Origin: Palsa-89 sp963824345
GTDB taxonomy: Bacteria > Acidobacteriota > Terriglobia > Bryobacterales > Bryobacteraceae
DNA length: 64,000 bases
Reading direction: 5' to 3'
Assembly: GCA_963824345.1 (NCBI GenBank)
Contig: CAWGOZ010000014.1
Coordinates: forward strand, 1 to 64,000
The translations under genes were made by a program, and so were the position numbers. The first letter of the stretch is position 1, and each line of letters starts with the position of its first letter. The notes under the pieces are model-generated. The model saw only the letters and a list, made by a program, of their open reading frames with translations, was not told the origin of the DNA and made no database searches. Positions 33,112 to 39,674 of the stretch are shown in pieces.

Positions 33112-33474
33112 CTATGACCCGGCGTGCGCGGCCTTGGCCTTCTCTACCAGCGCCGAAAAAGCGGGCGCGTCGGTCGCCGCCAGATCCGCCAGAATCTTGC
33201 GATTCAGATCGATGCCGGCCTTCTTCAGACCGTTGATGAACTTGCTGTAGGAAATATCGGCGGCGCGGCAGGCGGCCCCGATACGAACAATCCACAGCGA
33301 ACGGAAATCGCGCTTCTTGCGGCGCCGGCCGACAAAGCCGTAGCGCAACGCCTTCTCGACGGCCTCTTGCGCCGCCCGATTCAGTTTGCTCTTGGTGAGA
33401 AAATAGCCCGACGCCCGGGCCAGCGTCTTGTGGCGGTAGTCCCTGCGTTTGGTCCCGCGTTTTACTCTTGGCAC
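33112..33474 (-). CDS. rplT: 50S ribosomal protein L20
   Basis: A 120-residue L20: MPRVKRGTKRRDYRHKTLARASGYF, then ALRYGFVGRRRKKRDFRSLWIVRI and YSKFINGLKKAGIDLNRKILADLA. L20 binds 23S rRNA early in assembly and represses its own operon in many bacteria. It follows rpmI by about 70 bases; infC, the usual first gene of this set, is not next to them. Confidence 0.98.
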   Translation of the reverse strand: MPRVKRGTKRRDYRHKTLARASGYFLTKSKLNRAAQEAVEKALRYGFVGRRRKKRDFRSLWIVRIGAACRAADISYSKFINGLKKAGIDLNRKILADLAATDAPAFSALVEKAKAAHAGS

Positions 33475-33545
33475 GTTTTTACTCCTCGGTTGAATTTAGC
33501 TGGCGGCAACGGCACGTGCGGCGCCGTTCCACGCAACGTTCGTAC

Positions 33546-33740
33546 TTAGTACGGAATCATCCGCTTCAGCTTGGCCTGATCGGCTTCGTCGGCCACCACG
33601 CTGTGCTTCAGCTTGCGCTTGCGCGCGCGCGTCTTGGACGTCAAAATGTGGCGGGCAAACGAATGATGGCGAACCACCTTGCCCGTCCCGGTCTTTTTGA
33701 ACCGTTTGGACGCACCCTTATGTGTCTTCAGCTTCGGCAT
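33546..33740 (-). CDS. rpmI: 50S ribosomal protein L35
   Basis: A 64-residue L35, MPKLKTHKGASKRFKKTGTGK with the central HHSFARHILTSKTRARKRKLKHS. An AGGA ribosome-binding site lies nine bases ahead of the ATG. Its own upstream region (about 33741-33835) is shared with a divergent small ORF, so rpmI-rplT have their own promoter here. Confidence 0.98.
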   Translation of the reverse strand: MPKLKTHKGASKRFKKTGTGKVVRHHSFARHILTSKTRARKRKLKHSVVADEADQAKLKRMIPY

Positions 33741-33835
33741 TCAATTTTTCCTGGGTTAAAACTGCGACTTTTTCAGTCTAACACAAGCCCAAGGCCCCCG
33801 CCGTATAAGATACGATTGGAAGCAGGGAGGAGCAG

Positions 33836-33940
33836 ATGCTCAGACCCATCGGCCTGCCCGAATTGGTTGTCGTCGCGGTGTTTATCGTTGTACTCGTAGC
33901 CGGCTTGCATTTCCTGTATGGCCGATCCGACCAGAACTGA
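33836..33940 (+). CDS. 34-residue membrane miniprotein with a TatA-like N-terminus
   Basis: A short ORF of 34 codons that starts with ATG five bases after GGGAGG (33825-33830), a strong ribosome-binding site. It encodes MLRPIGLPELVVVAVFIVVL followed by VAGLHFLYGRSDQN and TGA at 33938-33940. The IGLPEL plus single membrane helix is close to the first 20-25 residues of TatA/TatE, the twin-arginine translocation pore subunit, but the amphipathic helix and the FG hinge are absent. It may be a stand-alone small membrane protein. Neighbours are rpmI (divergent) and iscX (convergent). Confidence 0.6.
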   Translation: MLRPIGLPELVVVAVFIVVLVAGLHFLYGRSDQN

Positions 33941-33977
33941 CGCGCGAGCCGGAGCGCTCCAGGGTGGAGGAGACTAG

Positions 33978-34193
33978 CTATCCCCGGCTCTCCCGATACT
34001 CCTCCAGCCACGCCATCTGGATCGCTTCCAGCTTCCCCTCCGTCGACGCTTTCGGATCGTCCTTGAAGTCCGCGAGCTCCGTGATCCATTGGTGCAGATC
34101 GGTGTAGCGGATGTGCGTGGGATCGAGCTCGGGGAATTTCTCGGCCAGCGCCAGCGCGATGTCTTCGGTATGGTCCCAGGTAAGTCCCGCCAT
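33978..34193 (-). CDS. iscX: Iron-sulfur assembly protein IscX
   Basis: A 71-residue acidic protein: LTWDHTEDIALALAEKFPELDP then IRYTDLHQWITELADFKDD and AIQMAWLEEY, the IscX pattern. IscX binds IscS and iron and tunes cluster assembly with the frataxin homologue. It directly follows hscA, with which it overlaps by one base, so no ferredoxin gene lies between them as it does in E. coli. Confidence 0.92.
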   Translation of the reverse strand: MAGLTWDHTEDIALALAEKFPELDPTHIRYTDLHQWITELADFKDDPKASTEGKLEAIQMAWLEEYRESRG

Positions 34194-36004
34194 CAGGTTT
34201 GCGTCCCCTTGAGCATGTTTTCGGCGAGCTTAATGGTCGCCTGATTCACGTCCTCGATCTTCGCCGCGATCAAGTGATGATCGTCCGAATTGTACACCCG
34301 CAGCAATTCGTTGATCGACTTGTCGATGGCGGCCCGCTCGTCGTCGGCCAAATCGAAGTACGCGTCATGCTTGCGGGCTTTCTCGACCGCCAGCAGAATC
34401 GCGTCAGCTTCCACCCGTTGCTCGCGCACCTGGCGCGCCGCGAAATCCTGCTCGGCCTTCTCGAACGATTCCTGGATCATCTTCTCCACTTGCTCGTCCG
34501 TCAGGCCGTAGGAAGGCTTCACCTCGACGCTATGTTCCTTGCCGGTGCGCTGGTCGCGCGCCGTGACGCTCAGAATGCCGTTGGCGTCGATCAGGAACCG
34601 AACTTCAATGCGCGCCAGTCCGGCGGGCACGGGGTCGATGCCCTTCAGATCGAAGCGCGCCAGGCTGCGATTGTCCTTCACCAGCTCGCGTTCGCCTTGC
34701 ACCACGTGAATCAGAACGTTGGTCTGCCCGTCCACGCCGGTGGTGAAGTTTTCGGTCGCGCTGGCCGGGATGGTGGAATTGCGATGAATCAGCTTCGACA
34801 CCACGCCGCCCATGGTTTCGATGCCGAGCGACAGCGGCGTCACATCCAGCAGCAGCTTGTTGTCCACCGAGCCGGATAGGATGGCCGCCTGCACCGCCGC
34901 TCCCAGCGCCACCACTTCATCCGGATTCAGCTCGGTATGCGGCAAGGAGCGGAACAGGTTTTCAACCGCCGAACGAACCAGCGGGATGCGCGTCGACCCG
35001 CCCACCATCACCACCTCGTCGATTTGATCCACCGACACGCCCGCGTCCTTGATGCAATCGCGGCAAGGCCCCAAGGTCCGGTTCACAATCGGCGTGATCA
35101 GCTTATCGAATAGTTCACGCGGGATCTCCCGCTCATACTTCTTGCCATGGTATTCCAGCTCAATCGCGGCACTGGGAACGAACGAAAGCTGCTCCTTGGC
35201 CCGGATCACAGCGCGCCGCAGCCGCTGCACACCCTCGTTGTCGCTGGACAAATCGACGCCCCATTCGCTCGCCACGTCTTCGAGCGCGATCCTGAGCAGC
35301 AGGTTGTCGATATCGTCGCCGCCCAGATGAGTGTCGCCGTTAGTCGCCAGGACCTCAAAGATCCCGTCGTGCAGTTTCAGGATCGAGATGTCGAAGGTGC
35401 CGCCGCCCAAATCGTACACCGCGACGATCCCGTTCTCGCGTTTGTCCAAGCCATAAGCCAACGCCGCCGCGGTGGGTTCATTCACCAGGCGCAGCACTTC
35501 CAGTCCCGCGATGCGTCCGGCGTCTTTCGTGGCCTGGCGCTGGGCGTCGTTGAAATACGCCGGCACCGTAATGACAGCCTTGTCCACCGGGACCCCGAAA
35601 TAATCTTCCGCGTTCTGCTTCAACTGGCGCAGCACCAACGCCGAGATTTCGGGCGGAGTGAACGTCCGTTCGCCAAGCTGGAGCTGGATCACCGACTCGC
35701 TGCCGCCAGCGATGTGAAACGGAAACAGCTTCAGCTCTTCGGCAACGTCCTCGACGCCCCGGCCCATCAAGCGCTTCACCGAATAGACCGAGCGCTCCGG
35801 CTGCGTCAGCAACAGCTCCCTGGCCGCGTTGCCGACCACTACTTCGCCCGTGGGCGCGATCGAAACCACGCTCGGCACCAGCTTGTCGCCATCGGCGCCG
35901 GGAATAATCCTGGGTCCGGTGAGATCCATGAACGCCACCAGGCTGTTGGTGGTCCCCAGATCTATTCCGACAATGTGCCCGGTGGAGGTGAAATCGATAT
36001 CCAT
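34193..36004 (-). CDS. hscA: Fe-S cluster chaperone HscA
   Basis: A 603-residue Hsp70 of the HscA type: GHIVGIDLGTTNSLVAFMD, VYDLGGGTFDISILKL and VVMVGGSTRIPLVRSAV are the ATPase motifs; the substrate domain has DVTPLSLGIETMGG and FSFP-like segments. HscA with its J-partner HscB helps release clusters from IscU. It is shorter than E. coli HscA (616). It sits between hscB and iscX in one operon. Confidence 0.93.
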   Translation of the reverse strand: MDIDFTSTGHIVGIDLGTTNSLVAFMDLTGPRIIPGADGDKLVPSVVSIAPTGEVVVGNAARELLLTQPERSVYSVKRLMGRGVEDVAEELKLFPFHIAGGSESVIQLQLGERTFTPPEISALVLRQLKQNAEDYFGVPVDKAVITVPAYFNDAQRQATKDAGRIAGLEVLRLVNEPTAAALAYGLDKRENGIVAVYDLGGGTFDISILKLHDGIFEVLATNGDTHLGGDDIDNLLLRIALEDVASEWGVDLSSDNEGVQRLRRAVIRAKEQLSFVPSAAIELEYHGKKYEREIPRELFDKLITPIVNRTLGPCRDCIKDAGVSVDQIDEVVMVGGSTRIPLVRSAVENLFRSLPHTELNPDEVVALGAAVQAAILSGSVDNKLLLDVTPLSLGIETMGGVVSKLIHRNSTIPASATENFTTGVDGQTNVLIHVVQGERELVKDNRSLARFDLKGIDPVPAGLARIEVRFLIDANGILSVTARDQRTGKEHSVEVKPSYGLTDEQVEKMIQESFEKAEQDFAARQVREQRVEADAILLAVEKARKHDAYFDLADDERAAIDKSINELLRVYNSDDHHLIAAKIEDVNQATIKLAENMLKGTQT

Positions 36005-36019
36005 GGGTTGACAAGTGTG

Positions 36020-36556
36020 CTATTGGGCGACGAGGGTCTTCTCAACTTCTGTCACGAGATTTTGAATGTACTTTCGACGGTTCAAAACATTCCTGATCTG
36101 GGCCAGCACGTCGCGCGATTGCGTCGCGTCGTATTTCGCAAAAAGCCCCCCCAGCTCCTGATCCGTCTCCGCCAGCATGCCCGTGAAATTCTTCTCGGCC
36201 TGCTCCAATTGCGGTCGCGCCGAATCGTCCCCGCCGCGCATCTCCTCCAGCGCCATGTTCAACTCGAAGACCTCTTCCAGCAACTCCGGCGGAACGTCTT
36301 TGGAACGCTGCTCGCCGATATCGAAGCCTTCCTGGCTGAGCAAATATTGCGCCCGCTTGATCGGATCCTTCAGCGTCCGATACGCGTCGTTCAGCGCCGA
36401 CGACATATCCAGCGCACGCTGCCGTTCGGCTTCCGGCTTTTGCATGAACCGGTCCGGATGCAGCTCGCGACTCAACTCATAGAAGCGCTTTTGCAACTCG
36501 TCGAGCGAAAGATTCAGACCGCGCGGGATTCCAAACAGGGCGTAATAGTCCGTCAC
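36020..36556 (-). CDS. hscB: Fe-S co-chaperone HscB
   Basis: A 178-residue J-protein: MTDYYALFGIPRGLNLSLDE, then RELHPDRFMQKPEAERQRAL with the HPD motif, and a C-terminal helical part for IscU binding. The start is taken as the GTG at 36556, which overlaps the iscA stop (GTGA); the longer frame reads into iscA. No N-terminal zinc finger is present. HscB brings IscU to HscA. Confidence 0.92.
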   Translation of the reverse strand: MTDYYALFGIPRGLNLSLDELQKRFYELSRELHPDRFMQKPEAERQRALDMSSALNDAYRTLKDPIKRAQYLLSQEGFDIGEQRSKDVPPELLEEVFELNMALEEMRGGDDSARPQLEQAEKNFTGMLAETDQELGGLFAKYDATQSRDVLAQIRNVLNRRKYIQNLVTEVEKTLVAQ

Positions 36557-36876
36557 GCCGAAAATGACGTGCCGCAGCCGCAGCTTTTCTTGGCGTTCGG
36601 ATTGTCGAACTCGAAGCCGGAATGAATCAGCGAATCCTTCCAATCCAGCGTCATGCCGTTCAGATAGAGCATGCTCTTGGGATCCACGAAAACCTTCACA
36701 TCGTCGTATTCGTAAACCGTGTCGGTCGGCCGCGGCTTCACATCGAACTTGAACAGGTAGCTGAGGCCGGAGCATCCGCCGCCCAGCACGCCCAGGCGCA
36801 ATCCACCCTGAACGCCATGCTTGGCGAACTGTTCGCGGATCTTCGCGACGGCCTTGGGTGTTACGGTAACCATCAC
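36553..36876 (-). CDS. iscA: Iron-sulfur carrier IscA
   Basis: A 107-residue A-type carrier with the three ligand cysteines Cys35 (GGCSG), Cys99 and Cys101 (SCGCG). It follows iscU without a gap and overlaps hscB. A-type proteins pass clusters to apoproteins, mainly 4Fe-4S targets. Confidence 0.96.
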   Translation of the reverse strand: MMVTVTPKAVAKIREQFAKHGVQGGLRLGVLGGGCSGLSYLFKFDVKPRPTDTVYEYDDVKVFVDPKSMLYLNGMTLDWKDSLIHSGFEFDNPNAKKSCGCGTSFSA

Positions 36877-37299
36877 CTATTTAGATGCAACACTGGACGT
36901 GACAGCTTCGGTTTTACCTGCCACCTTCTGCTTGTAATCCCCGATAGCGGCCTTGATGGCGTCTTCCGCCAGCACCGAGCAGTGAATCTTCACCGGCGGC
37001 AGGCTCAGCTCGTTGACGATGTCGGTGTTCTTGATTTCGAGCGCCTCGTCCACTGTCTTGCCCCGCAGCCATTCCGTCGCCAGCGACGAACTCGCGATTG
37101 CGCTGCCGCAGCCGAAGGTCTTGAACTTCGCGTCTTCGATGATGCCGGTCTCGGGATTCACCTTCACCTGCAGCTTCATCACGTCGCCGCACTCCGGCGC
37201 GCCTACCATGCCGGTGCCGACATTCGGATCGCTCTTGTCCATTGAGCCGACGTTCCGGGGGTTGTTGTAGTGGTCGATTACTTTGTCGGAATAAGCCAT
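36877..37299 (-). CDS. iscU: Iron-sulfur scaffold IscU
   Basis: A 140-residue scaffold. The ligand cysteines are Cys37 (GAPECGDVM), Cys64 (FGCGSAIASS) and Cys107 (KIHCSVLA), with the Asp39 that matters for transfer. The HscA-binding LPPVK motif is at 100-104 (SLPPVKIHC). IscU builds 2Fe-2S and 4Fe-4S clusters on sulfur from IscS. The C-terminal tail (TEAVTSSVASK) is extra. Confidence 0.97.
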   Translation of the reverse strand: MAYSDKVIDHYNNPRNVGSMDKSDPNVGTGMVGAPECGDVMKLQVKVNPETGIIEDAKFKTFGCGSAIASSSLATEWLRGKTVDEALEIKNTDIVNELSLPPVKIHCSVLAEDAIKAAIGDYKQKVAGKTEAVTSSVASK

Positions 37300-37352
37300 G
37301 TTAGTGTCCTCTTCTTATTTTACTTTCCGCTCCCTCGTGGTCGCGGCTCTGT

Positions 37353-38585
37353 TTAATGAGCGGCCCACTGGACCTTCGATAAATCGATTCCCTCTTTCGC
37401 CATCTCATACAGTGGCGATAGATCGCGCAGCTTTTTCACCACGTCGATCACTTTGGCCGCGACATAGTCCACTTCTTCTTCGGTGTTGAAGCGGCCCAGA
37501 CCGAAACGGATGGACGAGTGCGCCAGATCGTCGCCCGCCCCCAGCGCCTTCAGAACGTAGCTCGGCTCCAGCGTCGCCGATGTGCAGGCCGAGCCGCTCG
37601 ATACGGCGATATCGTTGATACCCATCAGCAGCGACTCGCCCTCCACATAGGCGAAGCTGATGTTCAAATTGTTCGGCAGGCGATGCTCCCCGAGGCTTTT
37701 CTCATCCATAATCCCATTGATGTAGGTCTCATCCAGCTCCGCTTGCAGCTTGTCGCGCAGCTTGTCCCGTAAATGCCCCAAGCGCTTGGACTCTTCGGCC
37801 ATCTCGGCCTGGCACAGCGCGCACGCTTCACCCAGTCCCACGATTCCCGGAACATTCAACGTGCCCGACCGCATGCCACGCTCGTGGCCGCCGCCGTCCA
37901 TTTGAGCAGTGAGCTGCACGCGCGGGCTCTTGCGGCGAACATACAGCGCGCCAACGCCCTTGGGTCCGTACATTTTATGGCCGCTCAGCGACAACAGGTC
38001 GATGTTGTCCTTGATCACGTTCACCGGCACCTTGCCAACCGCTTGCGTAGCGTCCGTATGCAGCAGCACGCCCTTCGATTTCGCCAGCTTGCCGATTTCC
38101 GCGATGGGCTGCAGCACGCCGATTTCGTTGTTCGCATACATCAGGCTGATCAGGATGGTTTTATCCGTGATGGCGGCCTGCAGTTGCTCCATGTCGACTA
38201 AACCGTTGGTCTGTACCGGCAGATACGTCACGCGGACGCCATGCTTTTCCAAACGCTTGCAGGTATCCAGGGTGGCCTTGTGCTCGGTCGCCGCCGTAAT
38301 GATGTGGTTGCCCTTCTCGGCGTACATCTCGGCCACGCCTTTCAGCGCGAGATTGTTCGATTCGGTGGCGCCGCTGGTGAAAACGATTTCCTTCGCCGTG
38401 GCTCCGATCAGGCTCGCGATCTGTTTGCGCGATTTCTCCACCGCTTCCTCCGCCTCCCAGCCAAAGCTGTGATTGCGGCTGGCGGCGTTTCCGAACGTCT
38501 CCAGAAAATACGGCTTCATCGCCTCGAACACGCGCGGGTCCATCGGCGTGGTTGCGTGATAGTCCATGTAGATTGGCAGTTTCAT
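37353..38585 (-). CDS. iscS: Cysteine desulfurase IscS
   Basis: A 410-residue PLP enzyme that takes sulfur from cysteine. The PLP lysine is Lys204 (SLSGHKMYGPKG), and the persulfide Cys334 lies in the flexible loop (VSSGSACTSATLE). The C-terminal part that meets IscU is intact. ATG at 38585 is preceded by GAGGAA; the longer frame starts only six codons earlier and overlaps iscR. It feeds IscU and other sulfur users. Confidence 0.96.
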   Translation of the reverse strand: MKLPIYMDYHATTPMDPRVFEAMKPYFLETFGNAASRNHSFGWEAEEAVEKSRKQIASLIGATAKEIVFTSGATESNNLALKGVAEMYAEKGNHIITAATEHKATLDTCKRLEKHGVRVTYLPVQTNGLVDMEQLQAAITDKTILISLMYANNEIGVLQPIAEIGKLAKSKGVLLHTDATQAVGKVPVNVIKDNIDLLSLSGHKMYGPKGVGALYVRRKSPRVQLTAQMDGGGHERGMRSGTLNVPGIVGLGEACALCQAEMAEESKRLGHLRDKLRDKLQAELDETYINGIMDEKSLGEHRLPNNLNISFAYVEGESLLMGINDIAVSSGSACTSATLEPSYVLKALGAGDDLAHSSIRFGLGRFNTEEEVDYVAAKVIDVVKKLRDLSPLYEMAKEGIDLSKVQWAAH

Positions 38586-38599
38586 GCTCGGTTCCTCAT

Positions 38600-39085
38600 T
38601 CACATCGTCTTCAGCGGCGGCGAAACATCGTACAAGCTAAATTCCGAATTCTTGGATTCTGAATTCTTGGACTCTGTCTTGGACGAATCCGCGGACATAT
38701 CTGAGATGCTGATGCTCGCCAAAAGCCGCAGGATTCCTTCGTGCACCTTCTGCAGTGGATCGCGCACCGTGCATTTGTCGGTGTGGACGCAATAGCCGTG
38801 CTCGGTGAAGCAGGCCGTCAGAAAAATGGGACCGTCGATGGTGCGAATCACTTCGTACGCCGTGATTTCGCGCGCGTCCCGGGCCAGCTTGTAGCCGCCG
38901 TTGGTTCCGTGCTCGGAGCGCAGAAAGCCGTTCTTCACCAGCTTCTGCAAAATCTTCGAAAGCAGCGCCGCCGGAATTCCATAGGTCTCGGCGATCTCCT
39001 TGGCGCTGGAGCTGGCCGGCGCATTCACCGCCAGGTGCTTCAAGGCGATAAGCCCGTAGTCCGCTTTTTTGGTGAGCTTCAGCAT
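38600..39085 (-). CDS. iscR: Rrf2-family Fe-S regulator IscR
   Basis: A 161-residue regulator: MLKLTKKADYGLIALKHLAV and the winged-helix, then Cys92, Cys99 and Cys105 (ACFTEHGYCVHTDKC), the three ligands of its 2Fe-2S cluster. It senses cluster supply and represses the isc operon when loaded. The C-terminal tail contains a doubled ESKNS unit encoded by a 15-base direct repeat, unlike IscR of other groups, so the tail is probably variable. Its promoter region carries a strong sigma-70-like pair. Confidence 0.92.
   Translation of the reverse strand: MLKLTKKADYGLIALKHLAVNAPASSSAKEIAETYGIPAALLSKILQKLVKNGFLRSEHGTNGGYKLARDAREITAYEVIRTIDGPIFLTACFTEHGYCVHTDKCTVRDPLQKVHEGILRLLASISISDMSADSSKTESKNSESKNSEFSLYDVSPPLKTM
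38646..38675. repeat. 15-base direct repeat in the iscR tail
   Basis: GAATTCTTGGATTCT (38646-38660) is followed at once by GAATTCTTGGACTCT (38661-38675), one base different, then a partial third unit. In iscR it encodes ESKNS twice. The unit is itself made of GAATTCT plus TGGAYTCT. Confidence 0.8.
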
Positions 39086-39123
39086 TCGGAATCCGGATCT
39101 CCGACCGGATCGGTCCTACATCC

Positions 39124-39154
39124 ATTATCTACGATGGATATATCGAATTGTCAA
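39124..39154 (-). promoter_or_regulatory. Putative promoter of the isc operon
   Basis: On the minus strand TTGACA (39154-39149) and GATAAT (39129-39124) are 19 bases apart, the best promoter-like pair in this gap, about 40 bases before the iscR ATG. The surrounding AT-rich stretch overlapping the -35 box could be the IscR site, as IscR autoregulates its operon in other bacteria. The IscR site itself is inferred. Confidence 0.6.
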
Positions 39155-39194
39155 GTAGATAGATATCTGCGACCGGAAGCGTCGCACATAGGCA

Positions 39195-39220
39195 TTGTGG
39201 CGCACCCACTCTTGGGTCGC
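39195..39220. repeat. Dispersed hairpin element, copy A
   Basis: TTGTGGCGCACCCACTCTTG followed by GGTCGC: a stem around a CTCT loop (39209-39212). It matches copy B at 55685-55710 in 22 of 26 bases, with a compensatory C-G to G-C exchange at the central stem pair. It lies between iscR and the ParD-type gene. Confidence 0.6.
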
Positions 39221-39264
39221 GTCGCTACTCCTGGCGACGCCAAACGTCCTGAACCTGTATCCGC

Positions 39265-39531
39265 TCACGCCCCCGGCTTCCGCCGCTCGGCGGATTTGCG
39301 CTGCAACCGGGCGCGGGCCTTGGCCGGATCAACCGTCTCGCCCCGATCAAGGGACGCTAGCCGTCGGCCAAGCTCGCCGTTGAACTCGGCTAGCTGGACC
39401 GCGCGAGCGGTGTCATGTTCCTCCAAAAGGCGAAGAGCTTCGCGGACCACTTCACTCGCCGAGTTGTAACGTCCCGATCCGACTTTGGCGCTAACGAACT
39501 TTTCCAGTTCCGGGGTGAGCGATACGTTCAT
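39265..39531 (-). CDS. ParD-type antitoxin, without adjacent toxin
   Basis: An 88-residue ribbon-helix-helix protein: MNVSLTPELEKFVSAKVGSG then YNSASEVVREALRLLEEHD, the ParD/CC2985 pattern. The C-terminal half would bind ParE. The start ATG at 39531 is used rather than the longer frame since it begins the RHH. No ParE-like gene follows on either side: the 180 bases downstream contain only the hairpin element. It may be an orphan antitoxin or a remnant. Confidence 0.8.
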   Translation of the reverse strand: MNVSLTPELEKFVSAKVGSGRYNSASEVVREALRLLEEHDTARAVQLAEFNGELGRRLASLDRGETVDPAKARARLQRKSAERRKPGA

Positions 39532-39553
39532 CAAGATATCCTCCTTCACCCTT

Positions 39554-39596
39554 AACCTAGCGGCAATAACGAAGAGTGTCAATGTCTGTTATTGAC
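39554..39596 (-). promoter_or_regulatory. Promoter and overlapping inverted repeats of the ParD-type gene
   Basis: On the minus strand TTGACA (39582-39577) and TAGGTT (39559-39554) have a 17-base spacer. Two inverted repeats overlap the -35: CAATAAC/GTTATTG (39564-39570, 39588-39594) and GTCAAT/ATTGAC (39578-39583, 39591-39596). ParD proteins autorepress in other systems; binding here is inferred. Confidence 0.6.
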
Positions 39597-39674
39597 TCCA
39601 ACATCGCGGATGCGCTCCGGCCGCCGGGAACTATACTGTCAACAGATCCGCTCGTTTCAAAAAAGGCGAACGTC

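Noticed and set aside
33965..34006. Hairpin TGGAGGAG with CTCCTCCA near the iscX stop
   Set aside because: The loop is long (about 26 bases), part is coding and there is no T-run, so a terminator is not supported.
35147..36625. 492-codon plus-strand ORF
   Set aside because: Antisense to hscA, hscB and iscA, which are clearly conserved genes.
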